DNA of 64,000 nt, from positions 62,001 through 126,000 of the forward strand of contig NZ_SNUS01000001.1 in the NCBI RefSeq assembly GCF_012027635.1, given 5' to 3'. This DNA is from Thermococcus sp. 21S9 (GTDB lineage: Archaea > Methanobacteriota_B > Thermococci > Thermococcales > Thermococcaceae). The translations under genes and the position numbers were made by a program. The notes under the pieces were generated by a model. That model made no database searches. It saw only the letters and a program-made list of their open reading frames with translations, and was not told the DNA's origin. Of the stretch, positions 15,966-23,582 are shown piece by piece (the first letter of the stretch is position 1; the number at the start of each line of letters is the position of its first letter).

Positions 15966-16421
15966 ATGAGGATTATCGTGTCCACGATAAACGGCGGACT
16001 CGACGACCGCGTTAACCAGGCCTTTGGAAGGACCCCAACCTTCACGATTGTTGATATCGAGAACGGGGAGATAGTCAACGTCCAGGTCGTCCCGAACCCA
16101 GGCTATTCCCAGCCGAGGGGAGCAGGAGTTACCGCGGCGCAGTTCGCCATTGACCAGGGAGCTGATGCAGTAATAGCGGGCCAGTTCGGTCCGAACTCCT
16201 ACGGTGTCCTCCAGGCCGCTGGCATAAGGATGTACTCAGCTCCCCCGACCATGACCGTCAGAGAGGCCGTTGAGGCGCTCCTCCGCGGTGAACTCCAGCC
16301 CGGAATCCAGGGAGGAGCAGGAATGGGTCCGGGCGGTGGCATGGGTAGGGGCATGGGTCGCGGTGGAGGAATGGGAAGAGGTCGCGGTATGGGTCGCGGA
16401 CGTGGCGGAGGCTGGTACTGA
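15966..16421 (+). CDS. NifX/MTH1175-like protein with Gly/Met/Arg-rich tail
   Basis: 151 aa. Residues 1-105 form the NifX/MTH1175 domain (STINGGLDDRVNQAFGRTPTFTIVDIENGE, then VIAGQFGPNSYGVLQAAGIRMY). The tail from about 112 to 151 is composed of GGGMGRG/GRGMGRG units ending in GGGWY. It is paralogous to the gene at 15034 but has Met in place of Trp in its repeats. GGAGGTGATGTGA precedes the ATG, and its own TATA (AATTTTTTAAATT) lies near 15921-15933, so it can be expressed separately. Confidence 0.88.
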   Translation: MRIIVSTINGGLDDRVNQAFGRTPTFTIVDIENGEIVNVQVVPNPGYSQPRGAGVTAAQFAIDQGADAVIAGQFGPNSYGVLQAAGIRMYSAPPTMTVREAVEALLRGELQPGIQGGAGMGPGGGMGRGMGRGGGMGRGRGMGRGRGGGWY

Positions 16422-16463
16422 ACCCTTTTATATCCCTTTCTCTTATGTATTCCGTGATTGCTT

Positions 16464-16772
16464 ATGGCGATTGTCAGACTCTGGCACGGGAAGGTCCCGA
16501 TTGAGAAGGCCGATGAGTACGAGAAGTTTCTCATCGAGAGGGCGGTTCCGGACTACGGCTCCGTTGAGGGTCTTTTGAAACTCTACTTCACGAGAAAAGA
16601 TGAAGGAGACGTTGCCCACTTTCTCCTCATAACGGTCTGGGACTCGATGAAGGCCATAAAGCGCTTCGCCGGCGAAAACCCCGAGCGGGCAAAGTATTAC
16701 CCCGAAGACGACGAATTCTTTCTTGAAAAAGAAAAATACGTCCAGCACTACCGGGTTTTCTACGAGAAATAA
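16464..16772 (+). CDS. Small alpha/beta-barrel (ABM-like) protein
   Basis: 102 aa. The sequence MAIVRLWHGKVPIEKADEYEKFLIERAVPDYGSVEGLLKLYFTRK, then HFLLITVWDSMKAIKRFAGE, then YYPEDDEFFLEKEKYVQHYRVF has the layout of antibiotic-biosynthesis-monooxygenase-like ferredoxin-fold proteins. Members range from heme-degrading enzymes to stress proteins, so function is open. A good TATA (CTTTTATATCC) is at 16425-16435. TTG 16458 is the alternative start. Confidence 0.7.
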   Translation: MAIVRLWHGKVPIEKADEYEKFLIERAVPDYGSVEGLLKLYFTRKDEGDVAHFLLITVWDSMKAIKRFAGENPERAKYYPEDDEFFLEKEKYVQHYRVFYEK

Positions 16773-16820
16773 TCGACACAACCCTTTTCTATTCTTTCAC
16801 CCTATGTTGATGTGGTGGCG

Positions 16821-17399
16821 ATGAAAAAGATTCAGCTCCTCGCCGGGATTCTTGCCCCCATAGTGGCCCTCACAGGCATAGGAACGGCAATTCTCATAAA
16901 CCGCTCGTGGTGGAGGCTCACCGACAACGCGATAAGCGACCTCGGAAGGCTCGGCTTACCCCACAACTGGGTCCTCAACGTCTCGCTCATTGTCTCTGCA
17001 GTCCTGGCGATTTACTACGTTATTGGACTCATCGGAGAAGTCGAAAACACCATAGAAAAGCTTGGGATTGGAGTTTTCATCGTTGGGCTGACCTTCCTCG
17101 CATTAATCGGCCTCTTCCCCGAAGGAACAAGTCCCCACTACTACGTCAGCTGGGGCTTTTTCATCTTTGCGAGTCTCGGTTTCCTGATTACAGGTATTGG
17201 AATGGGTCTCTCAGGAGAGAAGGGGCTGGCGGTCTTCAGCATGGCCCTCTTTGCAGTCGGCTGGGCGCTGGCCCTCTGGGCGAAGAGCCACTTCTCAGGA
17301 ATAGCTCCTGCGGAGTTCGTCGGCGTCTTCGGAGTGATTGCGTGGCACTACACGATAATATGGAAAAAGTTCAGAGGGGCTCCTCGTCCCAGAGGCTGA
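16821..17399 (+). CDS. DUF998-type membrane protein
   Basis: 192 aa, six predicted membrane helices. NAISDLGRLGLPHNWVLN after helix 1, and LIGLFPEGTSPHYYVSWGFFIFASLGFL, fit the DUF998 family of uncharacterised integral membrane proteins, which contain a conserved ISDLG motif. GGTGGCG precedes ATG 16821. Its 3' end overlaps the convergent PPC-domain gene by 29 nt. Function unknown. Confidence 0.8.
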   Translation: MKKIQLLAGILAPIVALTGIGTAILINRSWWRLTDNAISDLGRLGLPHNWVLNVSLIVSAVLAIYYVIGLIGEVENTIEKLGIGVFIVGLTFLALIGLFPEGTSPHYYVSWGFFIFASLGFLITGIGMGLSGEKGLAVFSMALFAVGWALALWAKSHFSGIAPAEFVGVFGVIAWHYTIIWKKFRGAPRPRG

Positions 17400-17793
17400 G
17401 GTTGTTTCCCCTCTCTTTTCTCACCAGCGGTTCTCCCAGGAGTTCCTGCACATACAGCTCTGCGACGAAAACCTCCCCCTTCATCAGATGACCGCCGAAG
17501 ACGTCGCCGTTGGCGTTGCCCAGCGTGACGTGAAGGTGCGCGAAGGGCTTTCCATCTTTAAGGCTAACGTTACCGAGCAGGGTTAGCATCTCAAACGTCC
17601 CGAGGAGCTCAATCCTCTTGTAGTTCTTAATCTCCTCTGAGTAATAGCCCACAACAGGATTCCTGAGCGAACCTATGCCCTTGACAATCGCCGTCTTTAT
17701 CCCCTTCTCCTCTGCGAATCTGTTAACGAACTCAAGGAGGTCCTCTCCCTCGGGAACCCTAAGCAGGAAAATTCGCCCCGGCTTGAACTCCAT
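17371..17793 (-). CDS. PPC/DUF296-domain protein
   Basis: 140 aa. A PCC/PPC domain covers nearly all of it: RIFLLRVPEGEDLLEFVNRFAEEKGIKTAIVKGIGSLRNPVVGYY, then the signature PFAHLHVTLGNANGDVFGGHLMKGEVFVAELYV with three His that can hold a metal. In plants this domain sits in AT-hook proteins; free prokaryotic forms are of unknown function. Convergent with the DUF998 gene. Confidence 0.85.
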   Translation of the reverse strand: MEFKPGRIFLLRVPEGEDLLEFVNRFAEEKGIKTAIVKGIGSLRNPVVGYYSEEIKNYKRIELLGTFEMLTLLGNVSLKDGKPFAHLHVTLGNANGDVFGGHLMKGEVFVAELYVQELLGEPLVRKERGNNLSLWDEEPL

Positions 17794-17847
17794 GCTCTCA
17801 CCTCAAAACTAATAAGACCGCCACGCTTTAACGCTTTGGGTGATTCG

Positions 17848-18372
17848 ATGAAAACCAAGGAAGCACTTCTCGCAATCCTGCCGGAGCTTGAGGAGCTGAA
17901 GGCGGTTGACTTCAGCCAGTACGCGCCACCTTATCCAAACTTACTCACAGCTTTCCTCGAGAGTGGAGAGAAAGGCCTTCCCGCCTTTCAGCGGTTTGCG
18001 GAAAGAGCCGTCGGCAAGGAAGCCGTTGGTCAGGTGCTCCTCTCACTCCTCCAGTACCTGCTCATACGCTACCGCCGTTTCAACGAGTACGCCGTTGTTA
18101 AACCTGCGGTAAAGGTGTTCCTGACGCTCAAGGGCTGGCTCAACGAGAACGGCTTCAGGGAAGACTGGAACAGGGTTCTCAGCTCGTTCATAGGCTACCT
18201 CGTGAGTATGGTGCCCATGATAGTAGAGCACGAAGATAAGGAAACCGCTCTGGCGTATGCAAAGCTTATCGAAGACCTCGCAAGGGAAGCTTCCGAAAAG
18301 TTCAACGACGAGTACTACGATGAGCTTCTTGAGCGGGCCGTGGAGCTGAGGAAAAAGGTTGAGGAAAGCTAA
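17848..18372 (+). CDS. Hypothetical helical protein
   Basis: 174 aa, almost entirely helical, not recognised. Starts MKTKEALLAILPELEELKAVDFSQYAPPYPNLLTAFLE; later NEYAVVKPAVKVFLTLKGWLNENGFREDW and a charged C-terminal helix (EYYDELLERAVELRKKVEES). No signal peptide, metal motif or membrane segment beyond a mildly hydrophobic SSFIGYLVSMVPMIVE. GGGTGAT precedes ATG 17848. It overlaps the convergent QueD-like gene by 4 nt. Confidence 0.68.
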   Translation: MKTKEALLAILPELEELKAVDFSQYAPPYPNLLTAFLESGEKGLPAFQRFAERAVGKEAVGQVLLSLLQYLLIRYRRFNEYAVVKPAVKVFLTLKGWLNENGFREDWNRVLSSFIGYLVSMVPMIVEHEDKETALAYAKLIEDLAREASEKFNDEYYDELLERAVELRKKVEES

Positions 18373-18824
18373 CGCTCGAGGAGTACCTGCGCGTAGCTCC
18401 TCGGGTCCTCCCAGACTTTAACGAGGATTCGCTTCACGTTCTCCCCGGCCTTCTCCGCTATTCTCTCCGCGAACCACTCGGCTATGTACTCGGCGGTGAC
18501 GTTGGGCTTGTCGAGGATTACCACCTCGTCCTCGGGCAGTTCGAGCCTCTTGCCGTTCTTCTCGACCACGACTCTACTGTCCTCCCTCTCGAGGACCCAA
18601 TCCTCGCTGACGAGAATCCTGTGGTCGAGCCTTTTTATGAGGTTGCTGAGGTGGTTAAAGTCGAAAATCATGCCGTTCTCGTTCAGCTCGCCCCATATCT
18701 CCACGTCCACGTTGTAGGTGTGTCCGTGAATCCTGAGGCACTTGCTGTCGTAGGGCAATGCGAGGAAATGCGAGCTGTCGAAATCCTTATGCCAGCCAAT
18801 TTTTCTCTCCACGAGCCTGAACAT
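18369..18824 (-). CDS. 6-pyruvoyltetrahydropterin synthase/QueD family protein
   Basis: 151 aa. Zinc ligands H19 (FDSSHFL), H33 and H35 (RIHGHTY), with Cys29 placed as in the active-site Cys of the family; DVEIWGELNENGMIFDFNHL, LDHR and PNVTAEYIAEWFAER complete the fold. Enzymes of this group convert 7,8-dihydroneopterin triphosphate to carboxytetrahydropterin (queuosine/archaeosine route) or related pterins. The Cys suggests the QueD-type reaction, hence tRNA archaeosine synthesis, but a pterin role cannot be excluded. The promoter is divergent with the DUF134 gene. Confidence 0.88.
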   Translation of the reverse strand: MFRLVERKIGWHKDFDSSHFLALPYDSKCLRIHGHTYNVDVEIWGELNENGMIFDFNHLSNLIKRLDHRILVSEDWVLEREDSRVVVEKNGKRLELPEDEVVILDKPNVTAEYIAEWFAERIAEKAGENVKRILVKVWEDPRSYAQVLLER

Positions 18825-18853
18825 GCTCCCACCGATTGGGCTTCCCCGTTAAG

Positions 18854-18861
18854 GTTATAAC
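18854..18861. promoter_or_regulatory. Symmetrical TATA element between queD-like and DUF134 genes
   Basis: GTTATAAC is a perfect palindrome midway between the two divergent starts (18824 and 18898), about 30-37 nt from each. It could serve both genes, with purine-rich BRE-like sequence AAG to its left and, on the other strand, AGAG to its right. Confidence 0.4.
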
Positions 18862-18897
18862 TCTAACTGGACAAACCTGAGGGGAGGAGGCCGGAGA

Positions 18898-19248
18898 ATG
18901 CCAATGAGAGGACCTGGATGGGGACGCGGTAGGGGAAGAAGACGGAAGATGAGGATGATTGGGTTCATTCCCCAGGTTAGGCACTTCTATCCTGCGTTGC
19001 CCCCGGTCAGCCAGCCGAAACCGCCGATTTTCATGACATATGAGGAGTTCGAAGCCCTCAGGCTGGTGGATTACGAGGGGCTAACTCAGGAGGAGGCAGG
19101 AAAGAGAATGGGCGTCTCCCGTGGCACCGTCTGGAGGGCGCTAAACTCCGCCCGAAAGAAGGTTGCCCAGATGCTCGTTGAGGGAAGGGAGCTCATAATT
19201 CTGCCCCAAGGGAACGAAGTGCCCAAGGGTATGGAAGAGGACCTCTGA
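18898..19248 (+). CDS. DUF134 helix-turn-helix regulator with Gly/Arg/Trp N-terminus
   Basis: 116 aa. Core at about 42-95: MTYEEFEALRLVDYEGLTQEEAGKRMGVSRGTVWRALNSARKKVAQML, the sigma-70-region-4-like HTH of DUF134 proteins. The first 17 residues, MPMRGPGWGRGRGRRRK, are unlike the short N-terminus usual in the family and match the tails of the nearby NifX-type proteins. DUF134 genes often accompany NifX/MTH1175 genes, so this is the best candidate regulator for the TTTGTGCATA operators. GGAGGAGG precedes the ATG. Confidence 0.88.
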   Translation: MPMRGPGWGRGRGRRRKMRMIGFIPQVRHFYPALPPVSQPKPPIFMTYEEFEALRLVDYEGLTQEEAGKRMGVSRGTVWRALNSARKKVAQMLVEGRELIILPQGNEVPKGMEEDL

Positions 19249-20568
19249 GGCGTTATTTTCCGAAATCTTTTCTAACCTCAAAATTTATTAGGATATCCTA
19301 ATTCTCATGTCCTGCCAAATTTTTTCAGAGTGTCTTTACTTTATATAAGCTATATAAAATTATTGAATTTAATAGTACTATATTAAAATTTTAAATAAGA
19401 TTTTAAGTATTAATTATAAAGTAAAAGTTTAACTGATATTAATAAAAATTAGTTAAATAACAAAAAGAAAAATTAAGATACGCAAAAAATTGTAAATTTT
19501 CTCCAAAGTTTACCATAGTTTAGCATAAACAAAAATACATATGCGAAAGAGAGATACAAAGAACTCAGCAGATGACAGATAAAAGGGTATGAGAGTCGAT
19601 TAATCCAAAGAGACATACTATCACACGAGCGGTAGATGCGAAAAATGAACATACACCACGCGGGTTTGTAGCAAACTTAGAATAAAACAGGCACAAGTTT
19701 AACATGTGTAACTACAAGGAAAAAGGAATGTGTTTTCGTTTATTCTCAGTAGTGAAAACATTAGCACCTTTAGAGCTTCTGGGAATCTATCTACAGAATC
19801 CATTCATTTAGAAGGTACTGGCTCCACTGCACAAGCCAGAAACTGCAAAACATTATATCACCACTACATTTATTCAGCACACCACTGGCAAAGAAGACCC
19901 ACCACAAAGTAGTGCGCATATAAGTGGCATAACAGGATATCCCTTAATGTCTACCAAAGAGGTCCTCGTTTGGTGGCCGATGGGCTAATATCTATCGTTC
20001 CGAGGCCTACCCCCATAATGTAACTATTGGAACTGCCATTTGGATTTGAATTGATGGGTACTCCCATAATAATGAACATGTCTGCCCATAAGTTTGGGAT
20101 ATAATGTATCTTATATCCAAAATTTATGCACACACAAATACATTAAGAGAAGGGAATATCTGAAGAAAACTTCCACAACACGCGTACCCCCACTATAGAG
20201 CGCCGGGAGATATACTTGTAGTATTTATAACCACAGTGAATTGTAAGCAAAAAAATAGTGCTGGATGCTGGGGCTTCCATGGCAAATTTTGCTCTGTGGA
20301 TAACACCATGAAGACAGATACATCTCAAGTGTGCTGGAGAATCCAGTTATTACTATTAAAAACAGTATATTTTCTGGAAAATTTAACATTAGTTATTATA
20401 ATTTAAACACTAATTAAAAACATGATATTAAGCTTAAATTCTTAGTTATTAATAACTTTAATATTATGTTAAGATATTAATTTAAATCGAAAGAGAATAA
20501 AAAGACTAAATTAAGAAGTAAATTCACACCCAAAAATCCAGAGAGTTAGTGGTAAGGTAAAAGAAAAA
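19249..20568. other. AT-rich gene desert
   Basis: About 1.3 kb without a convincing gene. The flanks (about 19300-19500 and 20330-20520) are extremely AT-rich, the middle less so, all far below the GC of the neighbours. Frames of about 60 codons exist but have neither ribosome-binding sites nor family motifs. I see no tRNA ends, transposase remnants, CRISPR repeats or origin-type repeats. It could be decayed foreign DNA, a lost gene's site, or an untranslated RNA. Confidence 0.75.
19281..19302 (+). promoter_or_regulatory. Orphan promoter: TATA with 16-bp perfect palindrome
   Basis: AAATTTATTAGG (TATA) overlaps ATTAGGATATCCTAAT (19287-19302), a perfect 16-bp palindrome similar in style to DtxR-type metal-repressor operators. 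Eight nucleotides of downstream sequence lead to an ATG (19308) that opens only a 13-codon frame, so no gene of normal size follows. GGATATCC recurs at 19935-19942. Confidence 0.45.
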
Positions 20569-21912
20569 TTAAAGGGAATGCTCACGGACGTAGCGAAGCA
20601 CGTTGTCAACTATCTGGGGAGCAATCCCAATGTAGTTCTCAGGCTTCAGCGAGGCCAAATCCTCATCGGTTAGATACTCCCTAACTTCCCCACTCTCCTT
20701 CACGACCTCAAGGAAGTCCCTTCCTTCCTCAAAAGCCTTCATGGCCAATTGCCTGACGAGCTCGTGCGCCTCCTGTCTGCCCATGCCTTTCTCGGCGAGC
20801 TTGAGCATCAGCGGTTCGGCCATGATGAGGTTCTTCGTCAGGTAGAGGTTGCGCTCGATGTTCTTGGGGAAGAACTCAAGGCCCTTGAGAACGCGGATTG
20901 TGACGCGGAGCATCTCGTCGAGGAGAACGAAGCTCTCGGGCAGAATAACGCGCTCGACGGAGGAATTCGTAAGGTCTCTCTCGTGCCACAGCGGGTTGTT
21001 GAGAAGCGCGGGGATAACGTTTGAGTAGAGAACCCTCGCCAGACCGCAGACCTTCTCTGTCCTTATGGGGTTCCTCTTGTGGGGCATCGTCGAAGAACCA
21101 ACCTGCTTCTTTCCAAAGGGCTCGCTGACCTCAAGGATTTCCGTCCTCTGGAGGTTCCTAATCTCAAGGCCTATTTTGTCAAGAGTAGAAGCAACCAGGG
21201 CCAGAAACATCATCAGCTCGGCGTATAAGTCCCTCGGAACGAGCTGGTTGGTTATCAGCGCGGGCTTAAGGTCAAGGTCCTCCATGACGAGCCTCTCAAT
21301 CTCAAGGGCCCTCTCCCCAAATGAAGCGGCGGTTCCAACGGCACCGCGCATCTTGCCAACGAGAACGCGCTTCTTGAGCTCCCCAAGCCTCTCAAGGTGT
21401 CTCTGAACCTCGTCGAGCCAGAGGGCGAACTTCATGCCGTAGGTCGTTGGAACCGCGTGCTGTCCGTGGGTTCTGCCGATACAGACGGTGTACTTGTGCT
21501 CCTCGGCGAGCTTTGCCAGAACGTCGCGGAGCTCCCTAAGGTAGCGCTCGATGAGCTCGAGGCTCTCCTTTATGAGGAGCGCGTTGGCGGTGTCGATTAT
21601 GTCGTTGGAGGTCGCGCCGAGATGGACGTACTTCCCGTGCTCCCCGCAGACCTCGCTCAAGGCCTTGACGACGGCCATTATATCGTGGTGTATCTCCGCT
21701 TCTATCTCCTTGACGCGCTCAAGTTTCACCCACTCCGTGCTGGCCCTCTCGGAAATCACGCGGGCGCTTTCCTCGGGAATGTTGCCGAGCTTCGCGTGGG
21801 CCCTCGCCAGAGCGGCCTCAACGTCGAGAAGCTTTTGAAGCTTGTTCTCCTCGTCCCAGATGCGCCTCATTTCCTCGCTCCCGTAGCGGTAGTCTATGGG
21901 GTGAACAGCCAT
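20569..21912 (-). CDS. purB: Adenylosuccinate lyase
   Basis: 447 aa. Fumarase/aspartase fold with the signature GSSTMPHKRNPIRTE (about residues 260-275), the N-terminal HPIDYRYGSEEMRRIWDEENK, and the catalytic His regions VHLGATSNDIIDTA and RTHGQHAVPTT. It makes AMP from adenylosuccinate and AICAR from SAICAR in purine synthesis. ATG 21912 follows GGTGATTG; the frame continues to 21966 without support. It stands alone, with a minus-strand TATA near 21943-21955. Confidence 0.96.
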   Translation of the reverse strand: MAVHPIDYRYGSEEMRRIWDEENKLQKLLDVEAALARAHAKLGNIPEESARVISERASTEWVKLERVKEIEAEIHHDIMAVVKALSEVCGEHGKYVHLGATSNDIIDTANALLIKESLELIERYLRELRDVLAKLAEEHKYTVCIGRTHGQHAVPTTYGMKFALWLDEVQRHLERLGELKKRVLVGKMRGAVGTAASFGERALEIERLVMEDLDLKPALITNQLVPRDLYAELMMFLALVASTLDKIGLEIRNLQRTEILEVSEPFGKKQVGSSTMPHKRNPIRTEKVCGLARVLYSNVIPALLNNPLWHERDLTNSSVERVILPESFVLLDEMLRVTIRVLKGLEFFPKNIERNLYLTKNLIMAEPLMLKLAEKGMGRQEAHELVRQLAMKAFEEGRDFLEVVKESGEVREYLTDEDLASLKPENYIGIAPQIVDNVLRYVREHSL

Positions 21913-22051
21913 TTCAATCACCATTCTCGTGATTATTTTGGATGTTAAAACGTTTTCTTTTGACAACCATACGTCAATATCAGCCGGGCAAATGAGCGTT
22001 TTTGAGATGCGCTCGCAACTTAAAAAGCTCTTCCCACAGATAGAACCGAAA

Positions 22052-22060
22052 AGTATTTAA
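22052..22060 (+). promoter_or_regulatory. Promoter of alba
   Basis: CCGAAA followed by AGTATTTAA, a strong BRE/TATA pair about 50 nt before the alba start, consistent with high expression of a chromatin protein. Confidence 0.55.
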
Positions 22061-22108
22061 CCCTATGCCCGCGATAGCCTAACGACAAAACTTCCGGAGG
22101 TGCCAGAA

Positions 22109-22384
22109 ATGGCTGAGGAGCACGTCGTCTACATCGGAAAGAAGCCGGTTATGAACTACGTCCTCGCCGTGATAACCCAGTTCAACGAGGGTGCTAAGGA
22201 GGTCAGCATCAAGGCTCGCGGTAGGGCTATCAGCAGGGCCGTTGACGTCGCCGAGATTGTCAGGAACAGGTTCCTCCCCGAGGTCAGGGTCAAGGAAATC
22301 AAGATAGGCACTGAGGAGCTCCCGACTGCCGACGGCAGGACCGCCAACACCTCGACCATCGAGATTATCCTCGAAAAGCCGTGA
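22109..22384 (+). CDS. albA: DNA/RNA-binding chromatin protein Alba
   Basis: 91 aa, the standard Alba length. [52 protein letters not shown] is diagnostic, with the basic GKKPVMNY loop that contacts nucleic acid and an [17 protein letters not shown] strand pair. Alba coats and compacts DNA and binds RNA; acetylation of the corresponding Lys is known in Sulfolobus. The start follows GGAGGTG at 22095-22101. Confidence 0.97.
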   Translation: MAEEHVVYIGKKPVMNYVLAVITQFNEGAKEVSIKARGRAISRAVDVAEIVRNRFLPEVRVKEIKIGTEELPTADGRTANTSTIEIILEKP

Positions 22385-22454
22385 ATTTGACCCCTTTCCT
22401 TTTCCTTCGGGTTTCTTCGGCAAAGTTTAATAGTCCCAGGGTGCACTTCTTCTG

Positions 22455-23018
22455 GTGGGCCCGTTGGAGTACGAGACCATAGACGTTACCGATGAGCGGG
22501 TTCGAGAACTCGCCCAGGTTCTCGCCAGCGAGAGGTCGATGGCCATTCTGAGGCTTCTCCGCGAGCGTGAGCTCTCGATGAGCGAGATTGCGAAGGAGCT
22601 CGACATGCCCATATCAACGGTCTCCTACCATCTCGATAAACTTCTCCGAGTGGGCCTCGTTGAGGTGGCCGGGAAAAAGTACGGCAAAAGGTTGCAGGAG
22701 GTAAAGCTCTACCGGGCATCGAGCCGGCCGATTCTTCTGCTCCCACGCCCAACCGAGCGGAGAACGTCACCGTTGGACAAACTGCGCGTCATAACCCTTT
22801 CAGTTGCAACGGGGCTTTCCGCACTCGTTTACTGGGTGGCGGGCAGGTACTACGAAAACTCAGGCTCAACAGCATCACAGACGGAAACGATACGTGTGTT
22901 GTCCGCGGAGACGGGCAAACAGGCCGGGTCATCGGGGAGTTACATTCCCGTACTCCTCGCGATAATGACGTTTGTCATCGTAATTTCCGCAGGGTGGTTT
23001 CTTAAGAAACGTTTTTAA
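22455..23018 (+). CDS. ArsR-type HTH protein with membrane helices
   Basis: 187 aa. Residues about 20-85 are an ArsR/HTH_20 winged helix (RSMAILRLLRERELSMSEIAKELDMPISTVSYHLDKLLRVGLVEV). Two hydrophobic segments follow (about 112-130 and 160-182), with a Ser/Thr-rich stretch between them and KKRF at the end, so it is probably a membrane-bound regulator. The TATA at 22425-22433 predicts a transcript start at about 22455, so a leaderless GTG start is plausible; TTG 22464 after GGTGGG is the alternative. Confidence 0.78.
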   Translation: MGPLEYETIDVTDERVRELAQVLASERSMAILRLLRERELSMSEIAKELDMPISTVSYHLDKLLRVGLVEVAGKKYGKRLQEVKLYRASSRPILLLPRPTERRTSPLDKLRVITLSVATGLSALVYWVAGRYYENSGSTASQTETIRVLSAETGKQAGSSGSYIPVLLAIMTFVIVISAGWFLKKRF

Positions 23019-23057
23019 GAAACTCAAATCAACCCCAACTCGTGGGGTGAGATTCCA

Positions 23058-23582
23058 ATGATGACCGTGGGACAGGTAGTCAAGAGAAAAGCAGTGATTG
23101 TGAAGCCCGACGACACCATAGAGAGGGTTGCAAGGATACTATCAAGACACAAGGTTGGGAGCGCCGTTGTCGTGGACGACGATGAGATAGTTGGGGTCAT
23201 CACCGACCGCGACATCCTCGACAAGGTAGTTGCGAAGGGACGCGACCCGAAGACCGTCAGGGTTCGCGAAGTCATGACGAGGAACCCGATAACGATTGAG
23301 GACGACTACGACATAAGCGATGCAATAGACAAGATGATGGAGAAAGGTATAAGGAGGCTCCTCGTAACGCGCCTTGGAAAGCCCCTCGGTTTCGTCACCG
23401 CGGCCGACCTGCTCGCCGCGCTCAACAGCATGAACAGCGAGGAGGAAGAGGAAACCGTTGAGGAGACCGAGGTTTATGGAATCTGCGAGCTCTGCGGTCA
23501 GTACGGCCCGCTCTACAAGGTCTACATAGAGGGCCAGGAAAGGTGGATTTGCGAGAGCTGTAAGGACAGCCTCAACCTTTAG
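23058..23582 (+). CDS. Tandem CBS-domain protein with C-terminal zinc ribbon
   Basis: 174 aa. Two CBS domains (about 2-58 and 65-122; VGQVVKRKAVIVKPDDTIERVARIL and VREVMTRNPITIEDDYDISDAI) that usually sense AMP/ATP/SAM. After an acidic linker (EEEEETVEE) come CELCGQYG and ICESCKDSL, two CxxC pairs about 21 residues apart that would hold a zinc. The combination suggests an energy-sensing adaptor. Stop overlaps convergent THEP1 by 4 nt. GGGGTGAG precedes the paired ATG codons at 23058/23061. Confidence 0.88.
   Translation: MMTVGQVVKRKAVIVKPDDTIERVARILSRHKVGSAVVVDDDEIVGVITDRDILDKVVAKGRDPKTVRVREVMTRNPITIEDDYDISDAIDKMMEKGIRRLLVTRLGKPLGFVTAADLLAALNSMNSEEEEETVEETEVYGICELCGQYGPLYKVYIEGQERWICESCKDSLNL

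Noticed and set aside
16199-16534. Pro-rich minus-strand frame opposite the NifX tail
   Set aside because: A reverse reading of Gly/Arg-repeat codons.
19951-20328. 60-codon minus-strand frames in the AT-rich region (one reading GTIDISPSATKRG)
   Set aside because: Different frames, no ribosome sites, no known domain. A frameshifted relic of a secreted protein is possible but not supported.
19249-20568. Replication origin
   Set aside because: AT-rich, but no ORB-type repeats were seen and no Cdc6/Orc1, RadA or DNA polymerase D genes are nearby.
21913-21966. Longer N-terminus for purB
   Set aside because: GGTGATTGAA directly before ATG 21912 and a TATA inside the extension argue for the shorter protein.
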